Source of the DNA: Verrucomicrobiota bacterium
Lineage (GTDB): Bacteria; Verrucomicrobiota; Kiritimatiellia; RFP12; UBA1067
DNA: 33,596 bases
NCBI GenBank assembly: GCA_023269675.1
Contig: JAHFSX010000056.1
Coordinates: forward strand, 1-33,596
Reading direction: 5' to 3'
Below, piece by piece: positions 8,435 to 15,440 of this stretch (the stretch's first letter is position 1; each line of letters begins with the position of its first letter). The position numbers and the translations under genes were made by a program. The notes under the pieces are model-generated. The model was not told where the DNA came from. It ran no database searches and saw nothing but the letters and a program-made list of their open reading frames with translations.

Positions 8435-8484
8435 AAGGTATAAAAAAGTGCCTCAGTATACCTTCATCCTCATTTTCGGCGCAA
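8435..8484 (-). promoter_or_regulatory. Putative lysA promoter overlapped by an 8-bp inverted repeat
   Basis: On the minus strand TTGCGC (8479-8484) and TATACT (8455-8460) are 18 bp apart, a plausible housekeeping promoter for lysA with a leader of roughly 25 nt. A perfect 8-bp inverted repeat, AAGGTATA (8435-8442) and TATACCTT (8457-8464), overlaps the -10 element and ends next to the ribosome-binding site. It could be an operator or, in RNA, a hairpin next to the Shine-Dalgarno. Confidence 0.4.
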
Positions 8485-8505
8485 TCGGTTTCTCAAAAAA
8501 CGCGC

Positions 8506-9459
8506 TTACTCCTCCACCACCACCGGCACGCCGGGCCGCACCATCTTGACCAGCTTCACGGCGTTCCAGTTCGAGAGACGGAAACAGCCATGCGATTCGG
8601 CCCGCCCGATATTCTCGGGGAGCGGCGTGCCGTGCACGCCGTACCCCTGCAGCGAGAGGCCGACCCAGGCCAGACCGACCGGATTGTTCGGCCCCGGAGG
8701 GATCACCAGCTTCGAGGTTTTGGGCCCGCCCGGCACGAACAGCTGCGGGTCGTAGAGATACGTGGGGTTAGGCGCGACGTTCTTGACGCACAGCTCGCCG
8801 GCCGGCCGGCGGCTCTTGTCGCGTGCGATCGAGCACGGGAAGAGCGCGACCAGCCTGCCGTCCGCATCAAACACCGTGATCTCCATGCGCGCCAGCGCGA
8901 TCCGGACCGAACCCGCCTTGGCCGGGACCGAAGCCGAACACTCCGGCAAAACCACCTCGGTACCCGCCGGGGGGTTGGGCCAGGCCACGCCAGGATTGAG
9001 CCGCTCAATCGCCCGCTGCGAGGTGTGTCCCTTCTCCGCCAACATCTCCTGGACCGTCTCATACTTCAGCGCCGGAAGCCGCGCGCGCTCGTCCCACTCC
9101 GCGGGCACGGCCGCGATGCCGTTGGTCAGGTCGGCCTCCGTCACCGTATAGCGGGTGAAAATGTTCGTCGTGCCGCCCAGCGCCTGCAGGACGGCCGCGT
9201 CCGGAACGCCGGTCACGGGCTGGCCGTTGAGCGTCTGCCAGGTCACCAGCGCGATCTCGGTCCGCGCTCCCCACATTCCGTCCACGCAGTTGCACGACAG
9301 GTTCTGCCGGTCAAGCAACACCTGCAGCGCCATGTTGTCCCGGTGGAAGCCGGACCGGTAGTGGTCAAACAGGCCTTCCGCGCCCGCCTGTGCCTGCGCA
9401 CAGGCGGCCGCCGCAATCATGGCCCCGCATAAAACGGCTTGTCGTTTCAACCTGCCCAC
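8506..9459 (-). CDS. Exported L,D-transpeptidase (YkuD domain)
   Basis: The 317-residue protein is predicted to form L,D cross-links in peptidoglycan or attach proteins to it, acting in the periplasm. The C-terminal YkuD domain shows HGTP (His276) and SHGCFRL with His290 and catalytic Cys292. A central LysM-like stretch (TVQEMLAEKG... to the PAGTEVVLP type) and an N-terminal peptidoglycan-binding-like helix region precede it. A signal peptide is present (GRLKRQ then a hydrophobic core ending AQAQA). The GTG at 9459 is chosen over an in-frame GTG at 9504, because GGGAGGG lies at ideal distance from 9459 and the signal peptide then begins at the start codon. Confidence 0.9.
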   Translation of the reverse strand: MGRLKRQAVLCGAMIAAAACAQAQAGAEGLFDHYRSGFHRDNMALQVLLDRQNLSCNCVDGMWGARTEIALVTWQTLNGQPVTGVPDAAVLQALGGTTNIFTRYTVTEADLTNGIAAVPAEWDERARLPALKYETVQEMLAEKGHTSQRAIERLNPGVAWPNPPAGTEVVLPECSASVPAKAGSVRIALARMEITVFDADGRLVALFPCSIARDKSRRPAGELCVKNVAPNPTYLYDPQLFVPGGPKTSKLVIPPGPNNPVGLAWVGLSLQGYGVHGTPLPENIGRAESHGCFRLSNWNAVKLVKMVRPGVPVVVEE

Positions 9460-9472
9460 GTCTCCACCCTCC

Positions 9473-9556
9473 CCTTTGTGACCTTTGCGCGCTCGTGCGG
9501 CCACTCTTTCGCTGATTCAGCGGGCCGCAAAAGCACGCGCAGAACACATAGAGTAG
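9473..9556. repeat. Possible degenerate hairpin element of the CACAAAG/CGAAG family
   Basis: Upstream of the L,D-transpeptidase gene, GCGGCC and GGGCCGC arms and flanking CTTTGTGACCTTTGCG and GCAAAAGCACGCG stretches form an imperfect inverted repeat. It resembles the element at 10951-11032. The match is weak, so it may be chance or a decayed copy. Confidence 0.3.
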
Positions 9557-9561
9557 CAGAA

Positions 9562-10923
9562 TTACCTGCCCAACGTCTCTTTCACAATCGGCTGGATCGA
9601 CTGGGCCCAGATCGCGTAGCCCTTGGCCTGCGGATGCAGGAAGTCGGGCATCATCTCCTTCGAGAGCGTGCCGTCAGGCTCCAGCAGCTCTTTGTTGAAG
9701 TCCAGGAAGATCACGCGCTTGCCGTCGGCGTAGCCCTTGATCAGCGCGTTGACCCTGTCGTTGCGCACGCGCATCGGCTCGTCCGGCTTGGCGCCGCGCG
9801 GGAAAACCGCGAGCAGCAGCACCTTCGTCGCGGGCGATTTTTGTCCGATTTTCTCGAGGATCGCCTTGATGCCCGCCGCCGTGTCTTCTGGGCTCTCCTG
9901 CGCCAGGGGCCGGTGGCCGGTGTTGTTCGTGCCGATCATCAGCACCAGCAGCTTGGGCTGGTAGCCGTCCAGCTCGCCGTTGTCCAGGCGCCACAGCACG
10001 TGCTCGGTGCGGTCGCCGCCGTAGCCGAGGTTCAGCGCCTTGTAAGCACCGAAGTTCAGCGCCCACACCTCTTTGCCGCCGCCCTCCCAGCCGTGGGTGA
10101 TGGAGTCGCCCATGAAGACCAGCTCCCAGCCGCCCTGCTTGACCAGCGCCTGCTTCTCCTCGAAGCGCTTCTTCCACCACGCCTGGTCGTTGCGGTGATC
10201 CGGCGTGACCGAGGCCTTCACGGTCTTGGCCACGAACGGCGCGATCGCTTCGGCCCAGATCGCGTAGCCCTTGGCGTTCGGGTGCAGCAGGTCGGGCATG
10301 ATCTCCTTGGAGAGCGTGCCGTCGGGCTGCAGCAGCTTGTCGTTGATGTTCATCCAGAAAACGCGCTTGTTGTCCGCGAACTTCTGGATCTCGGCGTTGA
10401 CCGCCTCGTTGCGGACCCGGCAGGCGTCCTGCGGCGTGGCGCCGCGCGGGAAGATTGCGAGCAGCAGCACCTTCGACTGCGGCGCCTTCTGGCCGAGCCG
10501 GTCGAGGATCGCCTTGATGCCCGCGACGGTGTCGGCCGTGCTCTCCTGCTCAGGCTTGCGGTGGCCGTTGTTGTTCGTGCCGATCATCACCACGAACAGC
10601 TTGGGCGGATTACCCTCCAGCTCGCCGTTGTCCAGGCGCCACAGCACGTGCTCCGTGCGGTCCGCGCTGATGCCCAGGTTCAGCGCCTTGTACTGCGCGA
10701 AGTTCTTGTCCCAGACCTCCTTGCCCCGGTTCTGCCAGAAATCGGTGATGGAGTCGCCGATAAAGACCAGCTCCCAACCGCCCTGCTTGACCTTGGCCGC
10801 GTCGCGCTCGACCCGCTGCTGCCACTTCTCGTCGCGCGGCACCGGCGTGGTCGAAAGCTGCTGCGCGAAAACCGATCCGGCCACCCAGGCCGCCAACAGA
10901 AACGAACCCATCACTCTCTTCAC
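9562..10923 (-). CDS. Secreted two-domain SGNH/GDSL hydrolase
   Basis: This 453-residue protein has a signal peptide (cleavage near VFA, residue 20) and two tandem SGNH esterase domains. Domain 1 has GDSIT (Ser58), GTNN (115-118) and DLLHP (Asp211, His214). Domain 2 has GDSIT (Ser274), GTNN and DFLHP (Asp427, His430). The domains are highly alike and both catalytic sets are intact, so this is an internal duplication with two presumably active sites. PAF-acetylhydrolase-like SGNH proteins of this type are often sugar O-acetyl esterases. Together with the neighbouring polysaccharide genes, polysaccharide deacetylation is inferred. The GTG start has AAAGGGGGAG 6 bases upstream. Confidence 0.88.
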   Translation of the reverse strand: MKRVMGSFLLAAWVAGSVFAQQLSTTPVPRDEKWQQRVERDAAKVKQGGWELVFIGDSITDFWQNRGKEVWDKNFAQYKALNLGISADRTEHVLWRLDNGELEGNPPKLFVVMIGTNNNGHRKPEQESTADTVAGIKAILDRLGQKAPQSKVLLLAIFPRGATPQDACRVRNEAVNAEIQKFADNKRVFWMNINDKLLQPDGTLSKEIMPDLLHPNAKGYAIWAEAIAPFVAKTVKASVTPDHRNDQAWWKKRFEEKQALVKQGGWELVFMGDSITHGWEGGGKEVWALNFGAYKALNLGYGGDRTEHVLWRLDNGELDGYQPKLLVLMIGTNNTGHRPLAQESPEDTAAGIKAILEKIGQKSPATKVLLLAVFPRGAKPDEPMRVRNDRVNALIKGYADGKRVIFLDFNKELLEPDGTLSKEMMPDFLHPQAKGYAIWAQSIQPIVKETLGR

Positions 10924-10950
10924 GTGTCACTCCCCCTTTGTTTGGTTTTT

Positions 10951-11032
10951 AAACACAAAGACACGAAGGCGCAAAGAAGAACAAAATGATACAAGCAGGT
11001 CATCTTCTTCGAGTCTTTGTGTCTTCGAGTTA
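10951..11032. repeat. Interspersed imperfect inverted repeat (ACACAAAGACACGAAGG type)
   Basis: The left arm AACACAAAGACACGAAGG (starting about 10952) faces a right arm whose complement reads AACTCGAAGACACAAAG. The arms are about 29 bp with roughly three-quarters identity, separated by about 20 bp. The element lies between the thioesterase stop and the SGNH hydrolase start and may act as a transcript-end hairpin. A related element is at 25112-25189. Confidence 0.65.
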
Positions 11033-11039
11033 ATAACAA

Positions 11040-11795
11040 CTATCTCCACACCGTGCGGGCGGTCGCCAGGACCGCATGGTCCGAGGCGCGGCGGATGCGG
11101 TGCAGCAGCACCTCGCCGCTCTCGCGCACCGCCTCCGAAATCACCGTGTCGCCCCACATTGCCGACGCCCGGTACGAGATGTCCAGCTCGCACACCCGGC
11201 GCGACGCGCACCAGTCGCCGGGCAGGCACTCCAGCGCCCACTCCACATAATGCGCATTGTTCACGTGGTTGTTGAAATCGTGATCGCTGTGGCGGACGGT
11301 CACCGTTGCCGACCAATCCGCCCCATTGAACTCCGGCACCCTGCCCGCGGTTTCCGGAACATCGACACGCGGCGTCCCCTCGGGGGCGAGCGCGCCGAAG
11401 GCCTGCGGAAGCCGCACGACCTTGCGCGTGTCCAGCTCCACATAGAGCCATTCGCTCACGCCTTGCAGCAACACCGCCCCGGAATCGCCCCGCACAATAA
11501 AATCACGCGTCGCGGTCAAGCGTCCGCGCACGCCCGAGGGCCATGTGCGGACCGTCACGCTCTCGCGCCAGGCGGCGTAGGTGCTGATGACGAGGTGCAG
11601 CCTCGAAAGCATCCAGGTGTACCCCGTGCTCTGCAGCTCATGGATGCCGAGACCCAGCGCCCGCGCGTGATTGCCCGCTATTTCCTGCAGGTAGTTGCAG
11701 TACGCCGGCAGCGTCACCTGGTTGTTCACGCCCGATTCGTAAGCGCGCACACAGAAGGTCTCGTCGCGGAAGTTTAACGGTTGCGTCTCGTCCAT
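11040..11795 (-). CDS. Acyl-ACP thioesterase (FatA/FatB-like double hotdog)
   Basis: The 251-residue cytoplasmic enzyme is predicted to hydrolyse acyl-ACP to free fatty acid. Two hotdog halves are visible. The first contains the FRDETFCVRAYE and NYLQEIAGNHA stretches with the long hotdog helix. The second contains HDFNNHVNNAHYVEW, matching the DxNxHVNN active site of plant FatA/FatB with Asp173, Asn175 and His177. Glu203 lies roughly where the plant enzymes have a further acidic residue. It is 12 bp downstream of the glycine-zipper lipoprotein gene, so the two are probably co-transcribed. Chain-length preference cannot be read from the sequence. Confidence 0.88.
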   Translation of the reverse strand: MDETQPLNFRDETFCVRAYESGVNNQVTLPAYCNYLQEIAGNHARALGLGIHELQSTGYTWMLSRLHLVISTYAAWRESVTVRTWPSGVRGRLTATRDFIVRGDSGAVLLQGVSEWLYVELDTRKVVRLPQAFGALAPEGTPRVDVPETAGRVPEFNGADWSATVTVRHSDHDFNNHVNNAHYVEWALECLPGDWCASRRVCELDISYRASAMWGDTVISEAVRESGEVLLHRIRRASDHAVLATARTVWR

Positions 11796-11807
11796 CGGCC
11801 GTGCGCC

Positions 11808-12065
11808 TCACTGTGGATAATGCTTGTCGTGCAGCTGGTCGCCGGCCGCCACGCCTGCAGCCCCGCCGATCACACCGCCGATCAGGGCGCCCGTGCCGCG
11901 GTTGCCGTGCCCCGCCACGGCCGAGCCGACCAACGCGCCGCCCGCCGCGCCCGCCGCACCGCCGAGCACCGCGCCCTCGTGCCCGCTCACCGTCCCGCAG
12001 CCGGCGAACAGCGCCGACACCCCCATGGACACTCCTGCCACCCACCAAACGCTCGCTCTTTTCAT
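11808..12065 (-). CDS. Glycine-zipper outer-membrane-type lipoprotein
   Basis: The 85-residue protein has a lipobox ending FAGC, so lipidation at Cys23 is expected. A glycine/alanine zipper follows (GGAAGAAGGALVGSAVAG, then GALIGGVIGGAAGVAAG), two small-residue helices like the YMGG/Rick17kDa/OmpA-like Gly-zipper families. Members are small envelope lipoproteins of mostly unknown role. GAGGAAGGG upstream supports the ATG. It probably forms a two-gene unit with the thioesterase. Confidence 0.8.
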   Translation of the reverse strand: MKRASVWWVAGVSMGVSALFAGCGTVSGHEGAVLGGAAGAAGGALVGSAVAGHGNRGTGALIGGVIGGAAGVAAGDQLHDKHYPQ

Positions 12066-12128
12066 ACGCCCTTCCTCAACGGAAATATCAGGATGTCCTC
12101 AGCGTATCACAAAATACGGCGCGTGACA

Positions 12129-12176
12129 GCCCCGAGTTGCGGGGCAGCCTTGGCTGTGTCGCGCGCCGCGCGGCGC
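12129..12176. other. Two hairpins after the GH88/105 lipoprotein gene
   Basis: A perfect 14-bp palindrome, GCGCCGCGCGGCGC (12163-12176), abuts the stop codon, followed on the minus strand by a GCCCCG-AGTTG-CGGGGC stem (12129-12145). Neither has a following T tract, so factor-independent termination is doubtful. A transcript-stabilising or Rho-associated role is possible. Confidence 0.3.
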
Positions 12177-13318
12177 TACTTCGCCGGCCGCAGCAGCGCC
12201 ACCGCGCACCAGATCACGGGGGCCTGGCCGTGCAGGTCGCCGGTGACGCGCTTCCGGTCGAGGTAGTACTGGCGGTCCGCCTTCTTGTTCGTGCCTTCGC
12301 ACACCTCGCGGACGTCGCTGTTCTCGTCAATGTAGGTGACCAGCGCCAGCCAGGCCTTGCGCGCGGCCGGCCCGTAGGTCCGGGCGTCGAGCCAGCCGTT
12401 CCTCACGCCGGTGATCAGCGCGAACGTGAACATGGCCGTCCCCGAGGTTTCGGGCCACGAGCCCTCGTCGTCCACCAGCTGCCGCCACATGCCGTCCGGA
12501 GCCTGATACTTGAGCAGCGCGGCCATCATCTGGCGGTACCCCGCGAGAATGCGCGGCCGGTCAGGGTTGTCCTCGGGCAGCGAACGGAGCAGCTCCGCCG
12601 TGCCGGCCGCCATCCAGCCGTTGCCGCGCCCCCAGAAGAAGGGCACGTCCGGCGCATGGCAAAACAGGCCGTTGGGGCGCTGGAGCGCATCGAGGTAGAC
12701 CACCATCTCCTTGGCCGCGCGGTCGATGTACGCGCGGTCGCCGGTGGCGCGGAAGGCCTGCGCCTGGACCATCGTGATCATGAACATGTCGTCGATCCAG
12801 AAGCGCGTCTGCCACGTCAGCCCCCGGGCCGTGAACGCCCGCGCCTCGGGGGTGTCGTCCTTGCCCTGGGCGGGAGCCCACTGCGCGTCCGCGAAAGCTT
12901 TGCCCATCGCCAGATAGCGCGGCTCGCGGGTCTGCTGGTAAAGCTCCAGCGGCACCGCGCCGAACACGCTGTTGTCCACATGGTTCGGCAGCGGCACCAG
13001 CCGCGCGTCCGCGCCGAACAGCGGCTCGAACCGCTGCGCCAGACGGGTGGCCAGAGCGCTGTTCGTCGTCTCCTTGGCGAAGCTGAGCGCGCCGTACCAC
13101 GTGCAGACGTCCGGATAGGTGATCTGCTTGGGCGTCTTTCCCATCCGCCCGTACTGGCTGTGCGGCTGCGCCAGGAACCGCTCCGCGATCCGCGCGCCCA
13201 CCTCCTCGGGCGACGAGCCCTTGGGCCAGGCGCCGAACACCGCTTGCTTCGTATTTGTCTGCAGGCCCACGCAGCCCGCCAACGCCAACACGCCAACCCA
13301 CATCCAACGCTTCTTCAT
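12176..13318 (-). CDS. GH88/105-family lipoprotein, unsaturated glucuronyl/galacturonyl hydrolase type
   Basis: The 380-residue protein carries a lipobox LALAGC with Cys16 and is probably anchored facing the periplasm or surface. The rest fits the (alpha/alpha)6 barrel of YteR/YesR-like enzymes: FWIDDMFM (residues 173-180, Asp176/177 candidates for the catalytic acid) and FWGRGNGWM further on. These enzymes remove the unsaturated uronic acid left by polysaccharide lyases. It lies downstream of the two propeller proteins, and a second family member with a different layout is at 21848-24061. AAAGGAG at 8 bases supports the ATG. The exact specificity (rhamnogalacturonan, ulvan or other) is not determined. 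Confidence 0.88.
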   Translation of the reverse strand: MKKRWMWVGVLALAGCVGLQTNTKQAVFGAWPKGSSPEEVGARIAERFLAQPHSQYGRMGKTPKQITYPDVCTWYGALSFAKETTNSALATRLAQRFEPLFGADARLVPLPNHVDNSVFGAVPLELYQQTREPRYLAMGKAFADAQWAPAQGKDDTPEARAFTARGLTWQTRFWIDDMFMITMVQAQAFRATGDRAYIDRAAKEMVVYLDALQRPNGLFCHAPDVPFFWGRGNGWMAAGTAELLRSLPEDNPDRPRILAGYRQMMAALLKYQAPDGMWRQLVDDEGSWPETSGTAMFTFALITGVRNGWLDARTYGPAARKAWLALVTYIDENSDVREVCEGTNKKADRQYYLDRKRVTGDLHGQAPVIWCAVALLRPAK

Positions 13319-13432
13319 GCTGTTTCTCCTTTACTTACGATTCTTCCGGTAATCCTTCAAGTTCTTCTCGCGGCTCGCGTGCCCGGAGATCACGCGCCAC
13401 CGGTGGCCCGCTACCTCCGAGCGCGGACAGCC

Positions 13433-15427
13433 CTACTTGACGCGCTCAGGCGTCGCGAAATCGCCCGTCATGGTCTGCGGTAGACGGAACACGTCCCCCT
13501 TCTGGTTGCAGAAGTAGAGGCGCGACTCGGAAGGCTTGCGCCCGTTGCCGTCCGCCCAGAAGCCGTAAAAATCCGGCTGGACATTGACCGGCCGCCGCAC
13601 GTACGTGTGGTTCATCTCGCTGTCCTTCGTCATCTGACGCGTCATCGTCCACGTCGCGCCCGCATCTCCGGAGAGCCACATCGCGATCTCGCCGCCCGGA
13701 TTATAGGCCTGCGGCCCCGTTTGCGTCGGCCCGATGATCCGCCACGCGCTGTCGCTCTCGATGTAGACCGAACCCATGTCGTAATTGCTGTCCGACACGA
13801 TGCCGGTGGCCTGCTCCTTCCACTCCGTTCCCGTCCAGCGCGCGATGCGCCACTCGCGCGGGCCGTTCTCAGGCCCGGACTCGAACCCCTTGCTCAGCAC
13901 GAACAGGATCACCGGATGTCCGGCGGCGTCAAACTGGATGTCGGAGAGGTAGACGTTGCGGTGCCGGCTCTCGTACTCCAGCACCCGCGCGGGGTTGACG
14001 GATTCGCTCAGCGGCGTCGCCAGCGTCTCGCCCTGCGCGTTTTTCCAGGTGGCGCCGAAGTCGTCCGACTCCATGTAGTAGAGGTTCGTGCGGTAGTTGA
14101 GCCCCTTGCCCTTCGGATGCATGTTGAAGGCCACGCCAGTCTTTTTGTTTTTCCAGGCGGCGCTGATCTCGTAGTGCCCGTCTTCGATGTACGAGGTCTG
14201 CTTGCGCTCGCTCCACACGGTGCCTTCGGGGTTGCTGGTCATGATGTAGTTGCCGCGCCCCGCGACGTACCAGGTGTGGACGAACAGGAACCCTTTGCCT
14301 GGATAGTACATCGGCTGCGGATACGAGAAGTTACCGGTCCACATCAGCTGGAACTGGTCGATATCGTATGGCTTGACGCTGCGCGAAATGTAGGAGGGCC
14401 GGCCGCGGCCGTGACTGCTGGAGAAGATCCAGATGTAGCCCTTGTCGTCCAGATTGATGACCGGATTATCGTGCGCGTCGGTGGTCTTCTTGTCCAGCAG
14501 CAGCGTCGGGCGGGCGACCTTTCCCGTCGCGTGGTCGTAGTACGAAACCATGTGCAGCAGCGTGCTGTTCTGCTCATCGGTGCCGCCGTAACAGAAGTAG
14601 GTCTTGTTCACCTCGGGCGCATACCATGCGAACGGGGAGTGGCTCGAACAGTAGGTGCCCAGCCCGCCGCTGTATTTGTAGACGTACTCGTTTTTCAGCG
14701 GCTGATTGAAATACCAGATGCCGCGGAACCCGTTCACTTTGGCGTTCTGAATCGTCGACACGGTCGGCTGTATCTTGATCAGGCCGGGAGCGCCGCTGAC
14801 CTTGTTTTCGATGGCCGAGTCGGTGGGCTGCGTGTTCCAGTGGCTGATCAGACCGTCGCCGAGGCCTTGCCTCGCCTCGTCGCCGAACACGGCTTTGACC
14901 TCGCCGGCGTCCAGCACGCGATTCCACACGCGGAGGTCCGTGAGGTTGCCCTTCAGAATGCGGTCATTGTCATTCATGACCACGCCCACCGTCAGCGGGT
15001 GCGCGAACGCGGCGCGCTGCAGCGGCAGGGCTTTCTGTCCTTCGAGCACCCCGTTTCTGTAGACTTTAGCGGTCTTGCCGTCATACGTGCCGGTGTAGTG
15101 CGCCCACACATTGCTTTGCGGCGCCTTGGCCGCCGCGTAACCGTACTTGCCCTCCGCGTTTTCCACCAGCATCCGCACCCCGCCGTTGTAGAGGTAGAGC
15201 GAAAAGTCCTGATTCGGGCTGCCCATGGTCAGAAACATCTGGGAGCGCTGCACATCCTGCAGCCGCACCCAGGCCGCCACCGAGAAGTTGCCGGCGCTGA
15301 GCTTTTCCGTCATGTTGCTCACAACGAACCCCGTGAACCCGTCGAACGGATACCCCGCACTCTTCGGCTCTGCCCACACGCACGTCGCCGCCATGACCCC
15401 CACGATCGCCATCCGTCTCACGTTCAT
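13433..15427 (-). CDS. Secreted LamG + BNR_4 propeller protein, paralogue B (candidate polysaccharide lyase)
   Basis: The 664-residue product has a signal peptide (cleavage near VWA, residue 19), a LamG/concanavalin-like domain (about 25-200) and a BNR_4-type beta-propeller (about 235-650). Conserved propeller segments include GFRGIWYFNQP, DAHDNPVINLDDKGYIW and HTWYVAGRGNY. Two histidines 20 residues apart (His319 in DAHDNP, His339 in SSHG) resemble the layout of propeller-type polysaccharide lyases such as PL24/PL25 ulvan lyases, recalled from memory. A sialidase-like or binding role cannot be excluded. The ATG at 15427 is better spaced from AAAGGGGAA than the GTG at 15430. It lies 13 bp after paralogue A. 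Confidence 0.85.
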   Translation of the reverse strand: MNVRRMAIVGVMAATCVWAEPKSAGYPFDGFTGFVVSNMTEKLSAGNFSVAAWVRLQDVQRSQMFLTMGSPNQDFSLYLYNGGVRMLVENAEGKYGYAAAKAPQSNVWAHYTGTYDGKTAKVYRNGVLEGQKALPLQRAAFAHPLTVGVVMNDNDRILKGNLTDLRVWNRVLDAGEVKAVFGDEARQGLGDGLISHWNTQPTDSAIENKVSGAPGLIKIQPTVSTIQNAKVNGFRGIWYFNQPLKNEYVYKYSGGLGTYCSSHSPFAWYAPEVNKTYFCYGGTDEQNSTLLHMVSYYDHATGKVARPTLLLDKKTTDAHDNPVINLDDKGYIWIFSSSHGRGRPSYISRSVKPYDIDQFQLMWTGNFSYPQPMYYPGKGFLFVHTWYVAGRGNYIMTSNPEGTVWSERKQTSYIEDGHYEISAAWKNKKTGVAFNMHPKGKGLNYRTNLYYMESDDFGATWKNAQGETLATPLSESVNPARVLEYESRHRNVYLSDIQFDAAGHPVILFVLSKGFESGPENGPREWRIARWTGTEWKEQATGIVSDSNYDMGSVYIESDSAWRIIGPTQTGPQAYNPGGEIAMWLSGDAGATWTMTRQMTKDSEMNHTYVRRPVNVQPDFYGFWADGNGRKPSESRLYFCNQKGDVFRLPQTMTGDFATPERVK

Positions 15428-15440
15428 CACTTCCCCTTTG

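Noticed and set aside
8461..8505. Lysine riboswitch upstream of lysA
   Set aside because: The leader is only about 25 nt from the predicted start and lacks the multi-stem architecture.
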